Origin: Phenylobacterium aquaticum
GTDB lineage: Bacteria > Pseudomonadota > Alphaproteobacteria > Caulobacterales > Caulobacteraceae
NCBI RefSeq assembly: GCF_947378715.1
Contig: NZ_CANCLE010000011.1
Location: 1 to 41,721 of the forward strand
Reading direction: 5' to 3'
DNA: 41,721 nt
Part shown: positions 7,458 to 15,356 of the stretch, in pieces
How positions within the stretch are numbered: the first letter of the stretch is position 1
Layout: every line of letters begins with the position of its first letter
Position numbers and translations under genes: made by a program
Notes under the pieces: generated by a model
Told to the model about the DNA's origin: nothing
The model's input: only the letters and a program-made list of their open reading frames with translations
Database searches by the model: none

Positions 7458-8618
7458 ATGGGCTTTGTCTTCGAGACCGCGCCGAAGATCATCGTCGAGG
7501 ATGCGGGCGCGGCCCGGTTGGGCGAGATCGCCCGGGGTCTGGGCGTGCGCCACGCCCTGATGGTGACCGATCCCTGGTTGGCCGATTCCGGTCTGCTGGC
7601 GCCGGCCCTGGCCAGTTGCGCGGCGGCCGGAGTCCAGATCACCCTCTATCGGGACGTTCAGGCCGATCCTCCGCAGGCCGTGGTCCTGGCCTGCGCGGCC
7701 GAGGCCAAGGCCGCCGGCGTCGATGGCGTCATCGGGTTCGGGGGCGGCAGCTCCATGGACACCGCCAAGCTCGCGGCCCTGCTGGTCGGCGGCGGCGAGG
7801 CGCTGACCGAGGTCTATGGGGTCGACAAGGCCAAGGGCCCGCGCCTGCCCTTGATCCAGGTTCCCACCACCGCCGGCACCGGGTCGGAGGCCACGGCCGT
7901 CGCCATCGTCACCACGCCTGACGACCAGAAGATGGGGGTGGTTTCGCCCCACCTGCTGCCCGATGTCGCCCTGCTGGACGCCACCCTGACCCTGGGTCTG
8001 CCGCCTGCGGTCACCGCCATGACCGGCATTGACGCCATGGTCCACGCCATCGAGGCCTATACGAGCCGCATCAAGAAGAACCCGATTTCCGACAGCCTGG
8101 CGCTCAAGGCGCTGGAACTGCTGGCCGGCGCCATTCGCGCGGTGATCGCCGACGGGGCCAATCTGGACGCCCGGCGGGACATGCTGGTGGGTTCGCTGCT
8201 GGCCGGCATGGCCTTCGCCAATTCGCCGGTCGGGGCGGTCCATGCCCTGGCCTATCCCCTGGGCGGCCTGTTCCACGTGCCACATGGCCTGAGCAATGCG
8301 CTCGTCCTCACGCCGGTGCTGGAATTCAATCTGCCGGCGGCCGGGCGCCTCTATGCCGAACTGGATCGGGTGGTCTCGCCGGACGCCCCCGTGGTGAGCG
8401 AGGCCGAGGGCGCGCGTCGCTTCGTGGCCTTCATGAGCGCCCTGGTGGCGGATATGCCCATGGCGCAACGCCTGGAGGAGGTCGGGGTCGGCCGCCAGGA
8501 CCTGGAGCGCCTGGCGCGCGATGCGATGAATGTGCAGCGGTTGTTGATCAACAACCCCCGTGACGTGACCTATGACGACGCCCTGGGGATCTATGGGGCG
8601 GTCCTGGTCCAGGCCTGA
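7458..8618 (+). CDS. Iron-type (group III) alcohol dehydrogenase
   Basis: A 386-residue member of the iron-containing alcohol dehydrogenase family, of normal length. The dinucleotide-binding GFGGGSSMDTAK lies at about residues 95-106. Metal ligands are visible as the Asp in VALLDATLTL, His in DAMVHAIEAYTS, and two His in FHVPHGLSNA. The ATG at 7458 has GGAG seven bases upstream. Relatives interconvert alcohols and aldehydes or ketones (4-hydroxybutyrate, lactaldehyde, 1,3-propanediol); maleylacetate reductases are shorter and less similar. It is the first plus-strand gene after the IclR regulator. Together with the succinate-semialdehyde-type dehydrogenase at 19760 it may handle a short hydroxy- or oxo-acid. 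Specificity is not deducible. Confidence 0.9.
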   Translation: MGFVFETAPKIIVEDAGAARLGEIARGLGVRHALMVTDPWLADSGLLAPALASCAAAGVQITLYRDVQADPPQAVVLACAAEAKAAGVDGVIGFGGGSSMDTAKLAALLVGGGEALTEVYGVDKAKGPRLPLIQVPTTAGTGSEATAVAIVTTPDDQKMGVVSPHLLPDVALLDATLTLGLPPAVTAMTGIDAMVHAIEAYTSRIKKNPISDSLALKALELLAGAIRAVIADGANLDARRDMLVGSLLAGMAFANSPVGAVHALAYPLGGLFHVPHGLSNALVLTPVLEFNLPAAGRLYAELDRVVSPDAPVVSEAEGARRFVAFMSALVADMPMAQRLEEVGVGRQDLERLARDAMNVQRLLINNPRDVTYDDALGIYGAVLVQA

Positions 8619-9077
8619 GGTCGGACAATTTCTGGACAGAGGCGCCCACAAAGGCGTCTCGCGGTTCCAGCGCGATGGAGTGAGGCCGCGCCAACCCGTC
8701 CGGGCGTGATCCCTCGGGCCGCGGGGCCGAGAGGGCGAATCTCGCGGGATGAGCGTAAATTGCCCGAATCCCGCGAAAAATGAGCATGAATGTGGCGACT
8801 GCCGCGAGATGGCGGCGAGAACGTGCTGCGTTTTCGGGGGTCGTTGCGCTATGCGAAACGCGGATATGCGCAAAGCTCATTCCAAGATGACAAAGATGAT
8901 CTTTTCGCTGGCCCCACCCTGGTTCAGCGTGAATGCCAGCTTCAGGTTATGAACGTTAATAACGACAAAACGACGACGCGCAAAATCTGAAGAGATGCGT
9001 AGCTTAGATCGCGAAAGCTGAAATTCGGTCGGATAGTACCGTATTTCTACAGACAAACGTCGAGGGGGTTATTCGAT
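8619..9077. other. 459-bp non-coding leader of the TonB-dependent receptor gene
   Basis: I see no convincing gene here. The second half (about 8870-9060) is clearly richer in A/T than the flanks, as expected of a promoter. The ribosome-binding site GAGGGGG is at 9062-9068, before the ATG at 9078. A weak hairpin, GAGGCGCC/GGCGTCTC (8639-8646 and 8653-8660, one G-T pair), follows the dehydrogenase gene but has no T-run. A regulatory dyad cluster lies at 8844-8873. Confidence 0.6.
8844..8873. promoter_or_regulatory. Nested dyads upstream of the TonB receptor
   Basis: The outer arms TTGCGC (8844-8849) and GCGCAA (8868-8873) enclose ATGCG-AAACG-CGGAT at 8851-8865. The inner element is one mismatch from the dyad found at 7342, 25325 and 28630. 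It lies about 210 bp before the receptor start. Confidence 0.45.
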
Positions 9078-11492
9078 ATGAACTTCAAATCATCATCCAA
9101 GCAGGGTGTTTCGTCGCGGGTGCGATTGAGCCAGGCCGCGTTGATCGCGGGTGTGTCCGCGATCGCCTTGGGCGTCGCCACGCCCGTTCTGGCGGCCGCG
9201 AACGACGGCACGGTGATCGAGGAGATCGTCGTCACCGCTCGGAAGCGTGAAGAGAAGCTGCAGGATGTGCCTCTGGCCATCACGGCGGTCACCGCCAAGG
9301 ATCTCCAGGAGAGCCGGGTCGAGAACCTGGCCGATATCGCGGCCCAGACCCCGGGTCTGGTGCTGCCGCGCAGCTCGACCGAAACCGGCGGCGCTGGCGT
9401 CATCCGCGGGGTCAACAGCCTGGGCGGCGGCGATCCCACCGTCGCGGTGTTCATGGACGGCGTCTATCTTGGCAACCCGACCTCGGTGTCGCTGGGCGTC
9501 ATGGACATGGCCCGGATCGAAGTGGTCAAAGGCCCGGTCAGCGCCCTCTACGGCCGCGCGGGCTATGCCGGCGCGATCAACTATGTGACCCAGACGCCGG
9601 GCAAGGACCTGATGGGCCACGTCACGGCCACGGTCGGCAACGGCGGCAAGACGTCCATCTCCGGCTCGGTCAGCGGTCCGGTCATCGGCGACACCCTGTC
9701 GATGGGCCTGTCGCTGAACTGGGACAAGTTCGACGGCACCTATAAGGACGACGTCAATGGCCTGAAGGCCGGCGGCCACGAGAAGAAGGACGGCCGGATT
9801 TCCTTCAGCTACACGCCGAACGACAAGGCCTATGTGCGCGGCGGCTACTATTACGGCGAGGACTTCTTCGACCTCAGCCCCAACGTCACCCTGACCAACA
9901 ATTGCGGCCTGCCGAACGCCGATCCGGTGATCGGCCTGTCGACCTTCAATCAGTATTGCGGGGCGATCAAGGTCACCCGCGCCCTGGAAGTCGCGCCGAT
10001 CTCATCGACCTCGGGCCAGACCGGCAACAATCGCAAGGTCACGATCGCCAACATCACGGGCGGCTATGATCTGGGTTGGGCCGACCTGCAGGCGACGGCC
10101 GGCTACACCCGCACGATGCAGCGCGGCTTCGCCGACTTCACCTATTTCCGCACCGGCATCCCGTTCCGCCTGTCGCCGAGCGGCAATATCGTCAACCTGT
10201 TCGAGCTGTTCGGTTCGGACAACAACAACGAAGACAAGAGCATCGAGGCCAAGCTGACCTCGAAGCAGGATCAGCAACTGCGCTGGATCGCGGGCGTCTA
10301 CGCCTCGTCGCAACAGAGCGCCACCTCGACCATCATCGGTCTGGACCGCTCGAAGCTTCCGGCCGGCCAGTCGATCAACAGCTCGGCGACCCTGTTCCTG
10401 ACCGCCGACGGCAGCCCCAGCACCACCAACAAGACCCTGGTGGACTCGACCGACAAGCAATACGCGCTGTTCGGCAGCTTCGACTACGACTTCATGCCGA
10501 ACCTGACCCTGACGGCCGAGACCCGCTACGTCCACCAGACCAAGTCCCAGGACATCCTGCGCAACTCGTTCATCGCCAACACCCTGCGCCCCTACGGCGC
10601 GATCGGGACGACCGCGGCGGACTTCAACTTCACGACCTACCGCACCAACCTTCGCTACAAGTTCAGCGACCACCTGATGACCTATGTGGCCGTGGCCACT
10701 GGGGCCAAGGCCGGCGGCTTCAACACCCGGGCCACCATCGCCTCGGAAATCGCCTATCAGCCTGAGTTCAACACCACCTACGAAGCCGGCGTGAAGGGCA
10801 CCTTCCTGGACGGCCGCCTGCAGGCGAACCTGGCGCTCTATGAGATCAAGGCGCGCGGCCTGCAGGTGCAGGGCGTTTCGGACGACCCGAAGAACGTCGG
10901 TCTGGTCACCAAGAACTTCGGGGCCAACACCAACAAGGGCGGCGAACTCGAAATCATCGCCATCCCCATGACCGGGGTGAAGCTGAACTTCGGCCTGGCC
11001 TATGTTGACCCGATCTTCGACGCCGGGGCCTATGACTTCTCGACCTCGAACGCGGTTTGCCTCGCCATCGCGGCCTGCGGTCCGGGCCGGTTGACGACCA
11101 TCACCGTGCCGCAGGGCACGCGGACGGTCATCAAGCTCGAAGGCAATCAGGTTCCTGGCACCAGCAAGGTGCTGGCCAATCTGGGCGCCGAGTTCCGGGG
11201 CGATCTGCCCGGTGAGTGGACCTGGATGGTGCGGCTCGATGGGCGCTACGAATCCAAGCGCTACATCAACGCCCTGAACTACAACTGGGTGCCGAACCGC
11301 ACGACCGCAGACCTCCATGCCTCGGTCGAGAAGGACCACATCACGATCGGCGCCTATGTCGAGAACCTGACCGATGACGACACGCCGGTCACCGCCTCGC
11401 CGAACACCCGCCTGTCGGACTTCCAGGCCCACCTGGTGGCGCCGCTTCCGGACGGTCGCCAGTACGGCGTCAGCCTGACCTACAAGTACTAA
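9078..11492 (+). CDS. TonB-dependent outer-membrane receptor
   Basis: An 804-residue TonB-dependent receptor. An N-terminal signal region ends near ALAAANDG-like residues at about 38-44. It is followed by the EEIVVTARK segment that starts the plug in this family, the plug itself (LADIAAQTPGLVL, IRGVNS, VFMDGVYLG, IEVVKGPVSALYGR), and a long beta-barrel ending in an aromatic residue (GVSLTYKY). It would import a substrate across the outer membrane using TonB-ExbBD energy. Alphaproteobacteria use such receptors for plant-derived oligomers and aromatic compounds as well as iron. The location between an alcohol dehydrogenase and the catabolic operon argues for import of the pathway substrate rather than a siderophore. 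Confidence 0.96.
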   Translation: MNFKSSSKQGVSSRVRLSQAALIAGVSAIALGVATPVLAAANDGTVIEEIVVTARKREEKLQDVPLAITAVTAKDLQESRVENLADIAAQTPGLVLPRSSTETGGAGVIRGVNSLGGGDPTVAVFMDGVYLGNPTSVSLGVMDMARIEVVKGPVSALYGRAGYAGAINYVTQTPGKDLMGHVTATVGNGGKTSISGSVSGPVIGDTLSMGLSLNWDKFDGTYKDDVNGLKAGGHEKKDGRISFSYTPNDKAYVRGGYYYGEDFFDLSPNVTLTNNCGLPNADPVIGLSTFNQYCGAIKVTRALEVAPISSTSGQTGNNRKVTIANITGGYDLGWADLQATAGYTRTMQRGFADFTYFRTGIPFRLSPSGNIVNLFELFGSDNNNEDKSIEAKLTSKQDQQLRWIAGVYASSQQSATSTIIGLDRSKLPAGQSINSSATLFLTADGSPSTTNKTLVDSTDKQYALFGSFDYDFMPNLTLTAETRYVHQTKSQDILRNSFIANTLRPYGAIGTTAADFNFTTYRTNLRYKFSDHLMTYVAVATGAKAGGFNTRATIASEIAYQPEFNTTYEAGVKGTFLDGRLQANLALYEIKARGLQVQGVSDDPKNVGLVTKNFGANTNKGGELEIIAIPMTGVKLNFGLAYVDPIFDAGAYDFSTSNAVCLAIAACGPGRLTTITVPQGTRTVIKLEGNQVPGTSKVLANLGAEFRGDLPGEWTWMVRLDGRYESKRYINALNYNWVPNRTTADLHASVEKDHITIGAYVENLTDDDTPVTASPNTRLSDFQAHLVAPLPDGRQYGVSLTYKY

Positions 11493-11507
11493 TCCTCCCC
11501 AAGGATC

Positions 11508-11539
11508 GCCAACCGTCCCCTTTTTCATTTCCGGTTGGC
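11508..11539 (+). other. Hairpin following the TonB receptor gene
   Basis: GCCAACCG (11508-11515) pairs exactly with CGGTTGGC (11532-11539) around a 16-nt loop that contains a run of T. It stands directly before the strong terminator and may assist it or stabilise the 3' end of the message. Confidence 0.45.
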
Positions 11540-11547
11540 GCAATGAC

Positions 11548-11581
11548 TGGCCGCTCGACTGATGTCGAGCGGCCACTTTTT
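11548..11581 (+). terminator. Rho-independent terminator of the TonB receptor gene
   Basis: A perfect 12-bp stem, TGGCCGCTCGAC / GTCGAGCGGCCA (11548-11559 and 11564-11575), with a 4-nt loop, followed by CTTTTT. It separates the receptor transcript from the monooxygenase operon. Confidence 0.9.
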
Positions 11582-11679
11582 GTGACGCCCGCACGTGACC
11601 TGACTGTTACGCATGCCGGCCTGACTGAAATGCGATGTAAGCGGCCCGGGGCAATTGCTAGATCAGTTGTCGAAGGTGC

Positions 11680-11695
11680 GGATCAAAATTGATCC
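11680..11695. promoter_or_regulatory. Inverted repeat before the monooxygenase operon
   Basis: GGATCAA-AA-TTGATCC is a perfect 7-bp inverted repeat with a 2-bp centre, ending 51 bp before the chosen start codon of the flavin monooxygenase. This A/T-rich spot lies between the receptor terminator and the operon, so an operator overlapping the operon promoter is plausible. Confidence 0.5.
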
Positions 11696-11746
11696 ATGGG
11701 TTCAGTATTACTGGCCACGCCCGCTGTTGAACTTGCGGATTCGCTC

Positions 11747-12949
11747 ATGATCACCCACGAAGTAGAAGTTCTGGTCGCCGGCCTTGGCCCCGTGGGATCG
11801 GTCGGCGCGCTGAATCTGGCCCGCCAGGGCGTGCAGGTCGCGGCCATCGAGGCGACGACCAACGGCGCCACCGACCTGCGCGCCTCGACCTTTCACGCCC
11901 CCACCATCGAGATGCTGGACAAGCTCGGCGCCGCCGATGTCCTGCTGGAAAAGGGCCTCAAGGCGCCCGTCTACCAGTACCGCGACCGCAAGTCGGGCGA
12001 GACCTTCGCCTTCGACATGGCCGAGATCGCCGACCGCACCCGCTTCCCCTTCCGCATCCAGTGCGAGCAGCACCTGATGTCCCAGGACGTGGCCGCCAAG
12101 CTGGCGGAGCAGTCCACCGCCAAAGTCGCCTACGGCCACCGCCTGCTGTTCGTCGAGCAGGACGCAGACAAGGTCACCGCCTATGTCGAGACCCCGACCT
12201 CGGTGGAGCGCTATGTCGCCCGCTACCTGATGGCTGCTGACGGCTCCAACAGCGTCACCCGCAAGGTGCTGGGCCTGGGCTTCCCGGGCTTCACCTACTC
12301 CGAGAAGTTCCTCTGCTATTCGACCCGCTATCCGATCGAGGACGCTCTGTCGGGCCTGGAATACGTCAACTACATCTCCGACCCGAAGGAGTGGATGGTG
12401 CTGCTGCGGGTGCCCAATCTGTGGCGCATCCTGGTCCCCGCCGCTGAGGGGGACGACGACGGCATGCTGCTGTCGGACCAGAACAAGGACGAGGTCTTCC
12501 ATCGGATGCTGGGCGACAAGGCCCAGGTGGAGACCAACCACCGCACCATCTATCGGGTGCATCAGCGGGTCTGCGAAAGCTTCGTCCAGGGTCGGATCGG
12601 CCTGGTCGGCGACGCCGCCCACCTGAACAGCCCGATGGGCGGATTCGGCATGAACAGCGGCATTCATGACGCCCTGAACCTGGGCGACAAGCTGGTCGAG
12701 ATTCTGCGCCGGGGTGGCGATCCCGAACTGCTGGCGCTCTATGACCGCCAGCGCCGGACGGTCACCAACAGCTTCGTCCAGACCCAGACGATCGACAACA
12801 CCAAGGCCATGAGCGAGGGCTGGGCCTCGGCGCGCGAAGGTCGCCGCGCCCAGATGCTCAACCTGGCCCAAGACCCCGCCGCGCGGCGCGAATACCTGCT
12901 GCGCCAGGCCATGTTCACCAGTCTCGAGGACGCCGCCGCGATCCAATAG
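11747..12949 (+). CDS. Class A flavoprotein (FAD) aromatic monooxygenase
   Basis: A 400-residue flavin monooxygenase of the UbiH/hydroxybenzoate-hydroxylase fold. The FAD-binding GxGxxG region AGLGPVG starts at residue 11, the NAD(P)H/FAD motif ADGSN is around Asp165, and the GD motif LVGDAAHLNSPMGG is around Gly288-Asp289. I chose the ATG at 11747 because it places the first beta strand at residues 5-10, as in the family. An ATG at 11696 would add 17 unusual residues and overlap nothing that looks like a ribosome site. It has no C-terminal thioredoxin-like domain, unlike MhpA-type enzymes. Relatives hydroxylate phenols, or hydroxylate and open pyridine rings (6-hydroxynicotinate and 2-methyl-3-hydroxypyridine-5-carboxylate oxygenases). 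It is the first gene of a nine-gene operon. Confidence 0.9.
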   Translation: MITHEVEVLVAGLGPVGSVGALNLARQGVQVAAIEATTNGATDLRASTFHAPTIEMLDKLGAADVLLEKGLKAPVYQYRDRKSGETFAFDMAEIADRTRFPFRIQCEQHLMSQDVAAKLAEQSTAKVAYGHRLLFVEQDADKVTAYVETPTSVERYVARYLMAADGSNSVTRKVLGLGFPGFTYSEKFLCYSTRYPIEDALSGLEYVNYISDPKEWMVLLRVPNLWRILVPAAEGDDDGMLLSDQNKDEVFHRMLGDKAQVETNHRTIYRVHQRVCESFVQGRIGLVGDAAHLNSPMGGFGMNSGIHDALNLGDKLVEILRRGGDPELLALYDRQRRTVTNSFVQTQTIDNTKAMSEGWASAREGRRAQMLNLAQDPAARREYLLRQAMFTSLEDAAAIQ

Positions 12950-12986
12950 CCGGCTCGACCGGCGCTCGTTTCCTGAGAGATGACAG

Positions 12987-13736
12987 ATGGTTGACGTACT
13001 GGGCTGGCGTAAGGTGTTCGCCGTTCTCGGCCCCTCCACCAATACGATCGTGCAGCCGGACATGGAGGCCATGCGGCCGGCGGGCGTCACCAATCAGTAC
13101 CGAGACATCTATGTCGAGAACCCCAGCGCGCTGTCCGACGCCGACTTCATGGCCGGGGCCGGCAAGATCGCCGAGGGTTTCAAGGACGCGCTGCGCACCG
13201 CCATGACCATGGGGCCGGACTATCTGGTGCTGGGCGTCTCGGCCATCGCCTTCATCGGCGGCGCTCAGGCCTGCGACCGGTTCGTCACCGAAGTGAATGA
13301 CTTCACCGGCCTGGACATCAGCGTCGGCTCGATCTCCTGCGTCGAAGCGCTCAAGGCCTACAGCCCCAACATCAAGCGCATCGCCTTCGTCTCGCCCTAC
13401 TATCCGGCGGCCAACGCCCATGTGCGGAGGTTCTTCGAGGACTATGGCTATGAGGTGGTCCGCGATGTCTGCCTGCGCTGCACCTCCTGGCGCGACATCG
13501 CCCAGCAGGGCGAGGCGCGGCTGCGCGGGGTGCTGAAGGACCTCGATGGCGACGACATCGACGCCATCGTCCAGGTCGGCACCAATCTCTCCATGGTCAG
13601 GCTGGCCGCCCAGGCCGAGGTCTGGCTGGAGAAGCCGGTGATCGCCATCAACGCCGCCACCTATTGGCATGCCCTGCGCGCCAACGGCATCGCCGACAAG
13701 ATCGACGGTCTTGGCAAGCTGTTGGCCGAGAAATGA
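12987..13736 (+). CDS. Asp/Glu racemase superfamily protein (maleate isomerase / arylmalonate decarboxylase-like) lacking both catalytic cysteines
   Basis: A 249-residue protein with the two-domain layout of maleate isomerase and arylmalonate decarboxylase. The first active-site strand reads VLGVSAIAFIGG (residues 81-92), where racemases and maleate isomerases have a cysteine. The second reads VQVGTNLSMV (195-204), where maleate isomerase and the decarboxylase have theirs. Neither position is cysteine; the protein's cysteines are at 96, 118, 162 and 165. The canonical thiolate chemistry therefore looks impossible, and the protein may be a decarboxylase, lyase or isomerase with a different mechanism. 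It lies 37 bp after the monooxygenase gene in the same operon. The fold family acts on small dicarboxylates, which fits the downstream hydratase and lyase. Confidence 0.82.
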   Translation: MVDVLGWRKVFAVLGPSTNTIVQPDMEAMRPAGVTNQYRDIYVENPSALSDADFMAGAGKIAEGFKDALRTAMTMGPDYLVLGVSAIAFIGGAQACDRFVTEVNDFTGLDISVGSISCVEALKAYSPNIKRIAFVSPYYPAANAHVRRFFEDYGYEVVRDVCLRCTSWRDIAQQGEARLRGVLKDLDGDDIDAIVQVGTNLSMVRLAAQAEVWLEKPVIAINAATYWHALRANGIADKIDGLGKLLAEK

Positions 13737-13772
13737 GGCGGCGCGCACCCCTCATCGCGTCCCTGGCGGGCG

Positions 13773-13785
13773 CCGGACGGTCCGG
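13773..13785. other. Short palindrome in the 205-bp gap before the MFS gene
   Basis: CCGGAC-G-GTCCGG is a 13-bp palindrome just after the racemase-like gene. There is no T-run, so it is not a terminator. It may partly attenuate or protect the message. The rest of the gap (13737-13941) holds no supported gene. Confidence 0.3.
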
Positions 13786-13941
13786 GCGGCGGGGGGTGGT
13801 CCAAGTTGGCCGCAATGCGGGCGGATGTCGCGGCCTGGTTGCTGGCCCCATCGCGCGAAATAAGGATCGTAAGGGGCAGGGCGATCTGCCGGACGCCGGC
13901 CATCGCGGCCTGCGGGATCGTCGTTCGCGGAGCTCGAGCCG

Positions 13942-15315
13942 ATGACTGTAGCCATCCCCGCCCAGCGCATGATGGGGCCGATCAAACTGGCGCCCGGCGT
14001 CACCCCCGCCCAGGTCTTCATCTTCCTGGTGGTGATCCTCAGCGCGGCCTTCACCACCACCTTCGTCACCCTGATGCAGCCGTTGATCATCAACAGCCAG
14101 CTGCATGTGCCCACCGGCCAGCAGGGCATGCTGGCCGGCATGCTGGGCACCACCCAGCAGGGGGCGGTGCTGCTGTTCATAGGCTTCACCGGCGCCTTCG
14201 CCGATCGGCTGGGCCGCCGCGCCGTGCTGATGTTCGCCCTGGCCGGCTTCGCGCTCGCGGCCTTCCTGTTCCCCCTGGTCTCGTCGATCGCCGCCCTGTT
14301 TCTGTTGCGCTTCATGTTCGGCATGGCCTCGACCGGCCACACCTCGGGCGGCGCGACCAAGATGATGGACCTGCCGGACAATGGGTCGCGCGGGAAATTC
14401 CTCAGTTTCATGCTGGTGGTCCAGGCCGGCGCAGGCGCGCTGTTCACCGCCTTCGTCGCCTCGCGGCTGCCGGGCTGGTTCAAGTCCGCCGGCTTCTCAG
14501 CCGAGGAGGCCACCCGCTATTCCTTCTGGATCATCGCCGTCCTGGCCCTGGCCGGCCTGATCTTCGCCTTCCTGTTCATGAAGGACGACCGCCCCGCCCT
14601 GGCGGCCGGCGGCCCGCGCGCCAAGTCGGCGACCTTCGCCGAGGCGGTGGCCAATGCCGGCGAGGTCCTGGCCCACGCCCGCAAGCACCCGAAGTTCGCG
14701 GTGATCCTGCTGATCGGGTTCGTCATCCGCACCGACTACGCGATCATGGGTTCGTTCCTGGGCCTGTGGGTGGTCAACGCCGCCAAGCTGCACGGCGTGT
14801 CGGCCATCGACGCCACCAAGACCATCGGCTCGCTGACCGCGATCAGCAGCATGGCCGGCTTCGTGGCCCCGCCTGTGTTCGGGTTCCTGGCCGACAAGGT
14901 CAATCGCCAGACCATGCTGATCTGCGCCCTGGGCATGACCTCCATCGCCTTCTGCGCCACCGGCCTGATCCATGACGTGTTCGGGCCGGCCATGATCGCG
15001 GTCGTGGTGTTCATCGGCCTTTGCGAAGGCGCCCAGACTGTGTCGGCCCAGTCCCTGTTCGCCGAGGAGGCGCCCGTCCACCTGCGCGGATCGGCCATGG
15101 GTCTGTTCGCCATACTGGGGACCTCCAGCGTCCTCGTCATCAACATGGTCGGCGGCTACCTGTTCGACAAAGCCGGCTTCACCGCGCCCTTCGTCATGGA
15201 GGGCCTGCTGAACCTGATGTTCTGCATCGCCGCCTTCCTGGTCGTGCGGAACCAGAAGAAGCGGGACCCGGCGCCCGCCGCGGCCCTGGCCCCCGATCCC
15301 GCCGCCGAAATCTGA
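13942..15315 (+). CDS. MFS transporter (probable organic-acid importer)
   Basis: A 457-residue major facilitator with about 12 hydrophobic segments. The MFS motif A between helices 2 and 3 is present as GAFADRLGRRAVL. A cytoplasmic loop of about 50 residues separates the two six-helix halves. It sits inside a catabolic operon, between the racemase-like gene and an aldehyde dehydrogenase, so uptake of the pathway substrate or an intermediate is likelier than drug efflux. GGAG lies nine bases before the ATG at 13942. The substrate cannot be read from the sequence. Confidence 0.9.
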   Translation: MTVAIPAQRMMGPIKLAPGVTPAQVFIFLVVILSAAFTTTFVTLMQPLIINSQLHVPTGQQGMLAGMLGTTQQGAVLLFIGFTGAFADRLGRRAVLMFALAGFALAAFLFPLVSSIAALFLLRFMFGMASTGHTSGGATKMMDLPDNGSRGKFLSFMLVVQAGAGALFTAFVASRLPGWFKSAGFSAEEATRYSFWIIAVLALAGLIFAFLFMKDDRPALAAGGPRAKSATFAEAVANAGEVLAHARKHPKFAVILLIGFVIRTDYAIMGSFLGLWVVNAAKLHGVSAIDATKTIGSLTAISSMAGFVAPPVFGFLADKVNRQTMLICALGMTSIAFCATGLIHDVFGPAMIAVVVFIGLCEGAQTVSAQSLFAEEAPVHLRGSAMGLFAILGTSSVLVINMVGGYLFDKAGFTAPFVMEGLLNLMFCIAAFLVVRNQKKRDPAPAAALAPDPAAEI

Positions 15316-15356
15316 TCGCGGGCGGGCCCCAGTGGCCCGGCCGCCTGGAGCACGTC

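Noticed and set aside
7458..8618. Maleylacetate reductase
   Set aside because: The protein is about 30 residues longer than typical maleylacetate reductases, and its metal-binding and dinucleotide motifs fit the general iron alcohol dehydrogenase group. No hydroxyquinol or intradiol ring-cleavage dioxygenase is in the window.
8639..8660. Terminator after the alcohol dehydrogenase gene
   Set aside because: The 8-bp stem has no T-run after it, so it was described only as a weak hairpin.
8749..8990. Small overlapping open frames (60-70 codons) in the TonB receptor leader
   Set aside because: No ribosome site, no recognisable domain, and they overlap each other and the proposed regulatory dyads.
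11747..13736. Complete nicotinate pathway (NicC, NicD, NicE, NicF) as the function of the island
   Set aside because: No NicX-type 2,5-dihydroxypyridine dioxygenase is present, the NicE-like protein lacks the catalytic cysteines, and the LeuCD/lyase module has no place in that route. Only partial resemblance is claimed.
13806..14975. Long plus-strand frame beginning before the MFS gene
   Set aside because: It runs over the MFS gene in another frame and has no hydrophobic segments or motifs; it is a composition artefact.
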